A stretch of DNA of 64,000 bases from Streptomyces sp. NBC_01451 (GTDB taxonomy: Bacteria; Actinomycetota; Actinomycetes; Streptomycetales; Streptomycetaceae): NCBI RefSeq assembly GCF_036227485.1, contig NZ_CP109479.1, positions 5,146,001-5,210,000 of the forward strand, in the 5' to 3' direction. The notes beneath the pieces were generated by a model. That model saw only the letters and a list, made by a program, of their open reading frames with translations, was not told the DNA's origin and did no database searches. Shown here piece by piece: positions 33,804 to 41,498 of this stretch. Every line of letters begins with the position of its first letter. Within the stretch, counting starts at the first letter, position 1. Position numbers and translations under genes: made by a program.

Positions 33804-35144
33804 GTGACCGTGTCGATTGAACCGCAGGGGAGTAGCGAACTCCCCCAATCGGAGATAAATGCGCGCCTCGCCCTTTGGTGGCTACTCAACCCGGAGGCCG
33901 CTCCGCTTGAGTCATTCAACGAGGACGTACAGCGCCTAGTGAGCGTTCTCTCTGCCAAGCTCCCTGCGACCAATGCGGACGACAGAACGCAGGCGCTCAT
34001 AGAGGCACAGAGACGCGAGGCGGCCGAACTAGACAAAGCCAAAGAGATAGCGTCATTCAACAGGGCCAAGGAGAGGGCCCTAACCCTTGAGGAAGAAACC
34101 CAACGAGCCCAGGTGTCCGCAATGGTGGACGCCCTCATGTCAGAGACCCTTACGACACAGGGGCTAGACGACATTGAGGAACTGTCCCCAGTGGTCGACG
34201 GACTCTTGTACCGCTCGACAGTCGCGCGCATCAATGGACGCCCAGGGACGATGAAATCTTTCGTGGCGCTTGACATAGCCGGATGCGTCGCGAATGGCCT
34301 GTCATGGGCAGGGCGAGACGTCACCAAAGGGGAAGTGATCTACCTAGTGGCAGAGGGCGCAGGGGGCATCAAAAAACGCGTACGCGCATGGGAGCAAGAA
34401 CACGGCTGCCGCATGGATGGCGTTAGGTTCCTGCCTCGCCCTATTCAGGTGTCTGGTATCGAGTGGCTTGTATTGGAGGAAGCGTGTAAGCGCCTCCGCC
34501 CTGCGCTAGTGGTCGTCGATACGCAGGCGCGCGCAACTGTGGGCATTGAAGAGTCGAGCAATGAGCGTATGTCTGTGATCTTCAACAGAATCGAGCGGCT
34601 TGCGAGGGAGTCGGAGGCGTGCGCCACGTTGGTTCACCACACAGGGCATGCAGGGGAGCATGGGCGCGGAGCGTCCAACATGCTGGGCGCCGTACAGACA
34701 GAGCTACTGATCAAAAAGGAAGGCAAGGGCGCGGACCGCGTAATAAGCATCCGCATCGATAAGACCAAGGATGATGACGACTCCCAAGAGATACGGCTCC
34801 TGCCTCGCGTGGTGGCCGTACAGGGCATGTACAGAAAGAACGGCGCTCAAGAAACGTCGGTAGTCCTCGTACCGGAACGGCAGGCTGTTTTCTCCGTACC
34901 GGGTTTGGACCCTGCCGTAAGTCACGCTGTCCAGATGCTCGATAAGCACAACGCGCCCATGGACCTGGGCAGAGACAGGATGCGCGCATGGCTCACAGAC
35001 AGGCAGATAGCCATAGGGAACACTGTTCTTGCCCCTGCCATTGCGTACCGGAAAAAGCGAGAGGCCGCGAGGCAGCCGGAAACGGACGCCCAGGTTATGA
35101 GCGTCGAATTGCAGCTACCGGAGGGCGAAAAATACGGAGAGTAG
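33804..35144 (+). CDS. RepA-like hexameric replicative helicase/ATPase (AAA_25)
   Basis: 446 residues from a GTG. An N-terminal helical part of about 130 residues precedes a RecA-fold ATPase: Walker A INGRPGTMKSFVALDIA, Walker B ALVVVDTQARAT, sensor ATLVHHTGHAGEHGRGASNM. This is the RSF1010-RepA/AAA_25 group used as replicative helicases or loaders by plasmids and phages. The iteron-like array at 35151 begins immediately after its stop, a layout expected for an initiator/origin pair. Confidence 0.85.
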   Translation: MTVSIEPQGSSELPQSEINARLALWWLLNPEAAPLESFNEDVQRLVSVLSAKLPATNADDRTQALIEAQRREAAELDKAKEIASFNRAKERALTLEEETQRAQVSAMVDALMSETLTTQGLDDIEELSPVVDGLLYRSTVARINGRPGTMKSFVALDIAGCVANGLSWAGRDVTKGEVIYLVAEGAGGIKKRVRAWEQEHGCRMDGVRFLPRPIQVSGIEWLVLEEACKRLRPALVVVDTQARATVGIEESSNERMSVIFNRIERLARESEACATLVHHTGHAGEHGRGASNMLGAVQTELLIKKEGKGADRVISIRIDKTKDDDDSQEIRLLPRVVAVQGMYRKNGAQETSVVLVPERQAVFSVPGLDPAVSHAVQMLDKHNAPMDLGRDRMRAWLTDRQIAIGNTVLAPAIAYRKKREAARQPETDAQVMSVELQLPEGEKYGE

Positions 35145-35150
35145 TCGAAA

Positions 35151-35317
35151 ACCTGTCCCGGATCATGGGGACAGGTCGAAAAGTGACCTGTCCCGGATCA
35201 TGGGGACAGGTTTTGCCATTTGCCCAGGTCAGACCTGTCCCGGACAGGTTTCTAAAACCTGTCCGCACGAATTCACGACCTGTCCGTCCGGTCCCCCCCC
35301 CTATAGGGGGGACAGGT
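35151..35317. repeat. Iteron-like ACCTGTCC array, candidate replication origin
   Basis: Nine copies of the octamer ACCTGTCC (either strand) in 167 bp. They are arranged as two identical 26-bp units (35151-35176 and 35186-35211, each an inverted pair around GGATCAT), a perfect 17-bp palindrome (35233-35249), single copies at 35257 and 35278, and an inverted copy at 35310-35317 after a C-run/TATA/G-run. A CAGGTCAGA element (35225-35233) is embedded. There is no credible gene over it, and it lies between the helicase and the next operon. Confidence 0.75.
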
Positions 35318-35353
35318 GGGACGGATTACGCGGACAGTGAGGGTAAATGATCT

Positions 35354-35893
35354 ATGGTGCATTACTTGATAGATACGCCTCCGCGCCTGGGCAGATGCGT
35401 TAGGTGTGGCGCCTGGGTACTAACGGCCCTGTCCGCAGGTACCTGGGCGGGAGTCGACACAGTGCCCCTGTCCCCTACCGAGCTGCGCGCGCGCCTCATG
35501 GCCGGACAGGCGGCCTACCGCATGACGTACGCAGCCGGACACGCCCAGGCGCTCCGCGTCGCCTCACGGGGCGACGTAGGGCGCGGGACGCCCCTACTGG
35601 GCGTTCACGTGTGCGGAGGTCACCCCATGGACGCGCACGCCTTCCAAGAGGCTGCGCAGGTCCCTCCGCGTCCCCCTGCGAGCGCTACTGGGCGCCCAGC
35701 GTCCCTGTCTGTCTCAGAGACTCGCAGGGGGGCGAACAGACGTCGTGCAACACCTGCGACCCGCCACCTTTCTAGGCGCGTCCGTTGCGACACGTGCCGC
35801 AGGCTCATTGAGCCTCGCGAGCCTTATTGGGGCATCGAATGTGGAACGTACCTATGGGCCGTTCATGATGCATGCCCGGAAGTCGAGAGGTAA
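35354..35893 (+). CDS. Zinc-finger-containing early protein
   Basis: 179 residues, ATG at 35354 after GAGGGT. CVRCGAW near the N-terminus, Pro/Arg-rich middle, then RCDTCRRLIEPREPYWG and two more Cys, a possible treble-clef or LIM-like site. No named family. Its TAA overlaps the ATG of the next gene. Confidence 0.6.
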   Translation: MVHYLIDTPPRLGRCVRCGAWVLTALSAGTWAGVDTVPLSPTELRARLMAGQAAYRMTYAAGHAQALRVASRGDVGRGTPLLGVHVCGGHPMDAHAFQEAAQVPPRPPASATGRPASLSVSETRRGANRRRATPATRHLSRRVRCDTCRRLIEPREPYWGIECGTYLWAVHDACPEVER

Positions 35894-36450
35894 TGAGCAC
35901 TGACCTTGAGTACGTGATCAGACTCTTTGAGCCCCTACTGAGTGGCTTCAACGAGCGCGTTGAATACTCCCTGCGCGTGGTGACGCACACGGAAGAATGC
36001 AGGCGCCTGTACGGGTACGCCACGGTTGATGCGTGCGGTTGCCCCAGCACTGTAGAGAGGCGCGCTAAGACAGTCCGCCATGCTCCATTGGTCGCCCAGT
36101 TGCAAGCCGCAATAAGCGCGCCGGCTACCTCGCAAGGGGAAAACGGGCGCTCCGCAACGAGGGTCGATAGTCCCTTTCCTGGGGACCTTGAGGCACTGGA
36201 CTTGATCGACGAGATACGGCGCACTGCGCAGACCTGGGTACGTCGCGCGCGCGGAATACTCGGCTATGACGTACCCCCCTCGTCAATCGTGCGAGGCGCT
36301 GTCTGTCATAACTGCATGGGGGCGCTCAAGCTGCACAATGGCGCAGCCGTCTGTATCGGCCGCATAGGCGAGTCCGCGCCATGCGGCATGGAATACACGT
36401 GGCAACAGATAGAGGACTATTACAGGGGCGTGAATGAGCAAGCCAATTAA
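35893..36450 (+). CDS. Hypothetical protein with C-terminal zinc ribbon
   Basis: 185 residues starting MSTDLEYVIRLFEPLLSGFN. An N-terminal helical region has several Cys/His (HTEECRRLYGY, VDACGCPS), and CHNCMGALKLHNGAAVCIGR near the end looks like a ribbon. Coupled to both neighbours by overlaps. Role unknown. Confidence 0.6.
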   Translation: MSTDLEYVIRLFEPLLSGFNERVEYSLRVVTHTEECRRLYGYATVDACGCPSTVERRAKTVRHAPLVAQLQAAISAPATSQGENGRSATRVDSPFPGDLEALDLIDEIRRTAQTWVRRARGILGYDVPPSSIVRGAVCHNCMGALKLHNGAAVCIGRIGESAPCGMEYTWQQIEDYYRGVNEQAN

Positions 36451-36712
36451 ACCGCGTCTCGTCGATACCGCCTGTGCTGAGATGTGGACCGGTCGACCAA
36501 GGGACGTGCTCTATCGCTGGGCGCGAGAGGGGCGCATACACAGGCATGGCACACGGGGTCACTGGGGCGCTCGCTGGGACCTAGACGAACTCCCCCGATA
36601 CGCCCACCTGTGCGGCCCTGGGTGCCTCACAGAGGCTGCCTGTCCCCCCTTGCCGGAACCTCCCCCCGTCCGCCTTCCTCGCCCCAGGCAGGCGCTTGAC
36701 GACTGCACCTGA
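36434..36712 (+). CDS. Excisionase-like helix-turn-helix protein
   Basis: 92 residues starting MSKPIKPRLVDTACAEMWTG. RPRDVLYRWAREGRIHRHGT plus a beta hairpin and WDLDELPRYA match the HTH_17/MerR-like excisionase fold; a Pro-rich tail with Cys pairs follows. Candidate for transcriptional control of late genes or a directionality factor. A terminator follows. Confidence 0.65.
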   Translation: MSKPIKPRLVDTACAEMWTGRPRDVLYRWAREGRIHRHGTRGHWGARWDLDELPRYAHLCGPGCLTEAACPPLPEPPPVRLPRPRQALDDCT

Positions 36713-36760
36713 TCAAGCGCACTATGGGGCGGCATCCGGCATGCCCGGAAACACGCAGAC

Positions 36761-36793
36761 AAGGCCCCTGGGAACTCGCACCCCAGGGGCCTT
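36761..36793. terminator. Hairpin terminator before the packaging module
   Basis: AAGGCCCCTGGG (36761-36772) pairs with CCCAGGGGCCTT (36782-36793). The right arm and flank CAGGGGCCTTACGCATGCCC (36784-36803) repeat exactly 20 bases of the terminator at 22127-22146. Confidence 0.8.
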
Positions 36794-36815
36794 ACGCATG
36801 CCCGGAGGGGGCGCC

Positions 36816-37106
36816 ATGTCCGGCCGTAAGGAACTCACGGAACGGCGCTACAGAGAGAACCGCGCACAGGTACTCGCAGCCTCCGACGCGTGCATGTGGT
36901 GCGGACACCCAGGCGCAGACGCAGCCGATCACATCATCCCCGTAAGCAAAGGGGGAGACCCTTACGCACTCGACAACCTAGGCCCCATACACGGGGTGCG
37001 AGGCTGCCCAACATGCTTGAGGAAATGCAACAACCTCAAGGGCGACAAGTTGCCTAGCGAGTGCGATCAACTCCGCACGTCGATCGATTGGTACCGGGCA
37101 CCATGA
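36816..37106 (+). CDS. HNH endonuclease
   Basis: 96 residues starting MSGRKELTERRYRENRAQVL after GGAGGGGG. The HNH core is CMWCGHPGADAADHIIPVSK followed by LDNLGPIHGVRGCPTCLRKC and NNLKGDKLP, with four Cys for a structural zinc. HNH proteins beside the terminase genes are standard in HK97-type phages and assist cos cleavage. Confidence 0.92.
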   Translation: MSGRKELTERRYRENRAQVLAASDACMWCGHPGADAADHIIPVSKGGDPYALDNLGPIHGVRGCPTCLRKCNNLKGDKLPSECDQLRTSIDWYRAP

Positions 37107-37146
37107 CGACAAGGGCGAGCCATGGCGCAGGCGGGAGAGGTCACCC

Positions 37147-37233
37147 ATGTACGCAGCTCAAGTAATCGCGTGGATATGTGCAGCCATCATCGGAGTGTGG
37201 GCAGTGCTGCATTACGTGTTCGGGTTGGTCTGA
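37147..37233 (+). CDS. 28-residue membrane peptide
   Basis: MYAAQVIAWICAAIIGVWAV then LHYVFGLV, a single transmembrane helix with almost no soluble part. GGGAGAGG precedes the ATG at the proper distance. Unknown role; its place between HNH and terminase is unusual for a holin-like peptide. Confidence 0.5.
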   Translation: MYAAQVIAWICAAIIGVWAVLHYVFGLV

Positions 37234-37681
37234 GCGAGGGGCACGCACCCTTGGCCGGCTAACCGCGGTCGACAAACCCGCAGGTCAGAAGGGGTGCGCG
37301 CGTCGGGACGTTGAGCGCCTGGCCGTGACACACGGCATACCCGCACCCCTTCTGACCTGCACTTATGCGAGCACATGCGCAAAAGCCCAGGTCAGAAGCG
37401 TGCAACGTGTCGGCGCAGGGGCGAGTTTCCCCCCGCCACCTGCATATAGCTGCGCGCAGGCAAAACCAGACCACGCACACCACAAACACAAGCCTTTGAC
37501 CTGCGGAAATACGCAACGCACCATGCGACCGCAGGTCAGAGGCACCCCGTTTTTTGAGGGCGCCCCTTGGACAGCCCCGGCCCCAACTGGCTTTTTTTTG
37601 CGGGGGGCGAGTTCGGCTGAGCGATCAAGGTTCGCTAAGTGCCCGCGAATCTTCCGGCGCGTATTACGGAGGGGGGAACTC
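37234..37681. repeat. Non-coding region with CAGGTCAGA repeats upstream of terminase (candidate cos/late promoter)
   Basis: About 450 bp without a supported gene. It holds a perfect 19-bp inverted repeat (37280-37298 with 37342-37360) and CAGGTCAGA at 37281, 37388 and 37532, inverted at 37351, plus a partial inverted copy at 37496-37504. A T8-GC-G6 tract lies near 37590-37606. Position between HNH and small terminase is where cos sites and late promoters lie in this phage type. Confidence 0.6.
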
Positions 37682-37921
37682 ATGGGTCCCATTGAGCGCG
37701 CCGTGAGAGCAGACGTAGGCGCCCTGGGGGAACTCATGGGCACAGACTCAACCCTTGCGGAACTCGCCTACCGAGTAGCCCAGGAAATCGACAACGGAGC
37801 GAGCGAGGGGCGCCAAATGGCTGCCCTTTCTCGTGAGCTGCGCCTCTCTCTGCACCAACTTGCGGACGGACATGCGGGGGGCGCGGATGACTTCCTTGGT
37901 GACCTGGGCGCCCCCGACTGA
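37682..37921 (+). CDS. terS: Small terminase subunit
   Basis: 79 residues starting MGPIERAVRADVGALGELMG behind GGAGGGG. Wholly helical (LAELAYRVAQEIDNGASEGR, LSRELRLSLHQLADGHAGG) with an acidic end, as in the short terminase small subunits of actinophages. It overlaps the large subunit gene by 35 bp. It recognises packaging-site DNA. Confidence 0.75.
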   Translation: MGPIERAVRADVGALGELMGTDSTLAELAYRVAQEIDNGASEGRQMAALSRELRLSLHQLADGHAGGADDFLGDLGAPD

Positions 37922-39431
37922 CTACGTCGACGAGTTGCGCGAGCGGTACGGATTGACGTGCCCCCCTCGATGGGGGACGCCTCGCAACTGGGCTCGCCCA
38001 ACACTGGGTGGCAAGGCAGCAAAGGTAATGACTGCGCTTGTCGGCTCGCCCCCTATGCCGTGGCAAAGGTACGTCCTAGACGTCGCTCTAGAGATTGATC
38101 CGGCTACCGGGTGCCTCGCCTATCGCAAGGTTGGCTTGAGCGTTCCTCGCCAACAGGGGAAAACCGAAACGATCCTTACCGTCATGGTGCATCGCATCAT
38201 GGCTTGGGAACGGCAACACGTCACGTACACGGCGCAGACGCGCATAGACGCGCGTAGGCGCTGGGAGGACGAGTTCCTTGTAAAGCTCGATGAGTCGAAA
38301 CTCAAGGGCAAATACCATCCGCGTAAGACAACCGGTAATGAGGCCATCATTTGGCGGTCGACGCGCAGCCGGTTGGGCATTACGTCGACCACTGAAAAGG
38401 CGGGACACGGACCGCCTCTTGATTGCGGCATGATCGATGAGGCGTTCGCCCATAAGGACGATCGGGTTGAGCAAGCCATGAGTCCCGCCATGTTGACTCG
38501 CGGTAATGCACAGATGTGGTGGGCGAGCGCAGGCGGAACAGATCAGGCAGTGTTCCTCAATGAGAAACGGAAGCAGGGGCGCGAGCTAATCGAGCGTGCT
38601 TGGCTTACGGGGGATTGGCCTGCGGTCGCTTATTTCGAGTGGTATGCGCCGGACCAATTGCGACGTGATGACCCTGCCACTTGGTACGTGTGTATGCCTG
38701 CGCTTGGCTACACGGTCACCCCTGAAATCATCCGGACCGAACTCGCATCACTGGACGCGAGCGAGTTCGACCGGGCGTACCTCAACCGCACCAAAGAGGC
38801 TCGCCCCCCTGCCGATCCGAACGTTCCTCGCGACGAGTGGGCGCGCTGCGTGGTGGCGGAATCCCGCCCGGATACATCCCGCCTCGCCTTTGCTGCGGAG
38901 GTTTCGACCCTGCGCGATTGGTCTTCCATATCTGCCGCGTCTCTACTGCCGGACGGACGCATACACGTCGAACTAGTGGACAGGCGCCCCGGTACGGATT
39001 GGGTGGCGCCTGCGCTCGCGAGGCTGCGGGATGTGTGGGACCCAATGGCCGTGGCCATCGACTCCAAAGGCCCTGTTGCCTCTCTCGCAGGCGAGTTGGC
39101 CGGCTACGGCATAACTCCCCCGGAGGACGAGGAAAAGCCGCTACGAGGGGACCTAGCCCTACTGCGCACGCCCGATGTAGCGGTTGCCTGCGGACAGTTC
39201 GCAGACGCCGTGAGGCGAGGCACTGTCGTGCATATCGATCAACCCGCCCTAACCGGGGCTATCAACGGCGCGAGAACGCGCCCCTTGACGGATGCCTGGG
39301 CGTGGTCGCGCTCGCGTAGTGAGTCCGTTGATATCTCCCCTCTCGTTGCTGCGACGCACGCCCTATGGGTCTTGCGTCTGCGCGCAGACGTCGCCCAGGC
39401 GGAATACGACGTTCTTGATTCAGTGCTCTAA
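37887..39431 (+). CDS. terL: Large terminase subunit
   Basis: 514 residues from the ATG at 37887 (GGGGGGCG upstream; the longer frame is not needed). The ATPase has Walker A SVPRQQGKTET, Walker B CGMIDEAFAH and the coupling motif near WWASAGGTD. The C-terminal RNase H-like nuclease includes AAEVSTLRDWSSI and VAIDSKGPVASLA. It powers genome packaging into the procapsid. Confidence 0.95.
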   Translation: MTSLVTWAPPTDYVDELRERYGLTCPPRWGTPRNWARPTLGGKAAKVMTALVGSPPMPWQRYVLDVALEIDPATGCLAYRKVGLSVPRQQGKTETILTVMVHRIMAWERQHVTYTAQTRIDARRRWEDEFLVKLDESKLKGKYHPRKTTGNEAIIWRSTRSRLGITSTTEKAGHGPPLDCGMIDEAFAHKDDRVEQAMSPAMLTRGNAQMWWASAGGTDQAVFLNEKRKQGRELIERAWLTGDWPAVAYFEWYAPDQLRRDDPATWYVCMPALGYTVTPEIIRTELASLDASEFDRAYLNRTKEARPPADPNVPRDEWARCVVAESRPDTSRLAFAAEVSTLRDWSSISAASLLPDGRIHVELVDRRPGTDWVAPALARLRDVWDPMAVAIDSKGPVASLAGELAGYGITPPEDEEKPLRGDLALLRTPDVAVACGQFADAVRRGTVVHIDQPALTGAINGARTRPLTDAWAWSRSRSESVDISPLVAATHALWVLRLRADVAQAEYDVLDSVL

Positions 39432-39441
39432 GGGGGCGCGC

Positions 39442-40617
39442 ATGTCTCGCCTATCGGTAACGTTCCGGCGCACGTGGGCGCGACTCATTGAGTCACGCGC
39501 GATTACCTCCCTGCCCTGGGTTTCAGGCGGACCTAGGGACGCGTCTCTCGTGACCTCCGAACGCGCCGTTATGCTCATTCCCCTATTCGCTAGCGTGCGC
39601 ATCCTTGCGGACTCCATAGCCTCCCTGCCGATACAGCTATACCGGCGAGGCTTTGGGACGCGTGAACCAATCACGTTCGTACCTCAACTCTTTTTCCAAC
39701 CTGCCGCGCGAGACAACCTCTTTCAGTGGCTGCATAAATGCGTAGTCTCCCTAGCCCTGCGAGGGAACGCGTACGGACTTGTAACCCTGCGCGATAACCT
39801 TGACTTTCCGATCATGATCGAATGGCTAAACCCGGATGAGATTTGGGTGGACGACTCGCGCCCCACCATGCCCGTGTACTACTGGCTAGGCAATGAGGTC
39901 CCACGAGAAGACATCGTTCATATCCCTTGGGTGGCCATGCCTGGGCGCGTTAAGGGACTGTCACCAGTTGCCGCATTCGCCCAGACAATCGGAGTCGGAT
40001 TGGCCGTAACCGACTACGGTAAGTCTTGGTACGACAACGGGGGCACCCCTCCGGCCACAATGAAGAACTCTGCCAAGACAATCAACCCGCAAGAGTCACG
40101 CGAGATACAGGGGCGACTGTCCGCAGCAATGCGCAGCCGTAAGCCACTCGTGTTCGGTAGTGACTGGGACTTTACCGCGCTGCAAGTTAGCCCGGAAGAA
40201 AGTCAATTCATTGAGACAATGAAACTCAACGCCACTCAGATTGCGGCCATCTGGGGAATCCCGCCGGAAATGGTGGGCGGAGATCAAGGCGGACCACTCA
40301 GCTATAGCTCACCCGAACAGAACATGATTCACCTAGTCTCTGTCACCCTGCGCCCTTGGCTAGTCCGACTGGAAACAGTGTTCTCCGACTTGATGCCTGG
40401 GCGTGAGTTCGTCAAGTTCAACGTCGACGCCATGATTAGAACCTCATTGCTCGACCGCTACACGGCGCATGGAATGGCGCTCGCGCAGGGTTGGCGAAAC
40501 GTCGATGAAATCAGGGCCATTGAGGATCTTCCGCCCCTGCCGAATGGGCAAGGCGCGGGTTACGGGTCGGCTGCGCTTCCGGCCCCAGCGCCACCCAACA
40601 ACGACAACTCAGCGTAA
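39442..40617 (+). CDS. Portal protein (HK97 type)
   Basis: 391 residues, ATG at 39442 after AAGGGGGCG. Typical features are LFASVRILADSIASLPIQLY, LRGNAYGLVTLRDN, PREDIVHIPWVAMPGRVKGL, NGGTPPATMKN and GIPPEMVGGDQGG near the C-terminus. It forms the dodecameric portal that connects head, terminase and tail. Confidence 0.94.
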   Translation: MSRLSVTFRRTWARLIESRAITSLPWVSGGPRDASLVTSERAVMLIPLFASVRILADSIASLPIQLYRRGFGTREPITFVPQLFFQPAARDNLFQWLHKCVVSLALRGNAYGLVTLRDNLDFPIMIEWLNPDEIWVDDSRPTMPVYYWLGNEVPREDIVHIPWVAMPGRVKGLSPVAAFAQTIGVGLAVTDYGKSWYDNGGTPPATMKNSAKTINPQESREIQGRLSAAMRSRKPLVFGSDWDFTALQVSPEESQFIETMKLNATQIAAIWGIPPEMVGGDQGGPLSYSSPEQNMIHLVSVTLRPWLVRLETVFSDLMPGREFVKFNVDAMIRTSLLDRYTAHGMALAQGWRNVDEIRAIEDLPPLPNGQGAGYGSAALPAPAPPNNDNSA

Positions 40618-40630
40618 GGGGTTGCTAGCC

Positions 40631-41290
40631 ATGGCTGAAATCGAACGGCGCTTCACAAAAGTTCCCGTAGAACTGCGCGCCCGTAAGGAACGATCGTCCA
40701 TAGGTGGATATGCCGCCGTATTCAACCGGCAGAGTCACAACATGGGTGGATTCGTTGAGGCTGTCGACCCTGCCGCATTCAATGCGAGCCGAGGTGACGG
40801 TTGGCCGGACGTAATTGCCAGGTACAACCATGATGACAATATGTTGCTCGGCTCGACCGGTGGCGGAACCCTGCGCCTCGCCATTGACGGAACGGGACTT
40901 GACTACGAAGTAGAACCACCGGCCGCGCGCGCGGACATTCTCGAACTGGTGCAACGTGGTGACGTCCGTAAGTCGAGCTTTGCGTTTCGGATGATTGACG
41001 ACGAGTGGGGAACGACCGATCAAGGCTTTCCCCTCCGCACCCTCCGCAAGGTTCAGCTAGTCGACGTCGCCCCCGTCAACGTCCCTGCCTACCCGGATTC
41101 AACGGCGGGACTGCGCTCCCTCGCTCGCCACGTTGGAGCGGACTTCCAAGAGGTTCAGGCAATGGCGGAGCGGGACGAACTACGCAGGTTCTTTGTCCGC
41201 ACAGACGGCCCTTCCGCGCCTAAGAAAAAGGTCTATGGCGCAGCCGCGCGCATGGCCTTGCTCGCGCGACGCGAGGACCCTTACGCATAA
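40631..41290 (+). CDS. HK97-type prohead protease
   Basis: 219 residues; AAGGGG precedes the ATG. IGGYAAVFNRQSHNMGGFVE, VIARYNHDDNMLLGSTGGGT (catalytic His region) and SSFAFRMIDDEWG are the family pattern. It matures the capsid by removing the delta domain of the major capsid protein. Confidence 0.93.
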   Translation: MAEIERRFTKVPVELRARKERSSIGGYAAVFNRQSHNMGGFVEAVDPAAFNASRGDGWPDVIARYNHDDNMLLGSTGGGTLRLAIDGTGLDYEVEPPAARADILELVQRGDVRKSSFAFRMIDDEWGTTDQGFPLRTLRKVQLVDVAPVNVPAYPDSTAGLRSLARHVGADFQEVQAMAERDELRRFFVRTDGPSAPKKKVYGAAARMALLARREDPYA

Positions 41291-41498
41291 CAACTGAATT
41301 CCATTGGTGCGCCTGCCTAGCGGCAGGGGCCGGCTAGATATGGCCTGCCTATCGATTGGCTAACCCGTCGATACGTACAGCACGGTTGAGCAACCGGACG
41401 ATCGTTGATTGCAGCACGCGTCAACCACCGGCGCCCGTAAGGGCGCGAGGCGTCACGGACTCCCGTTGGAAATCCACACTTTCAACGGGAGTCCCCTC
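41291..41498 (+). promoter_or_regulatory. Structured leader of the capsid gene; hairpin covers the ribosome binding site
   Basis: GGACTCCCGTTG (41458-41469) pairs perfectly with CAACGGGAGTCC (41483-41494) across a 13-nt loop. The 3' arm contains the GGGAG ribosome site of the capsid ATG at 41499. A smaller GCGCCC-GTAA-GGGCGC hairpin lies at 41431-41446. There is no other gene in the 208-bp leader. Confidence 0.7.

Noticed and set aside
35151..35317. CRISPR array
   Set aside because: Repeats are 8-bp and inverted, spacers are irregular and very short, and no cas genes are present. The nuclease at 23624 is Cas4-like only in fold.
34988..35350. 120-residue plus-strand frame over the iteron array
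   Set aside because: It overlaps the helicase end in another frame and its second half is only a translation of the ACCTGTCC repeats.
37178..37681. Upstream extension of the small terminase frame over the repeat region
   Set aside because: The good ribosome site is at 37682 and the extension is repeat-derived low-quality sequence.
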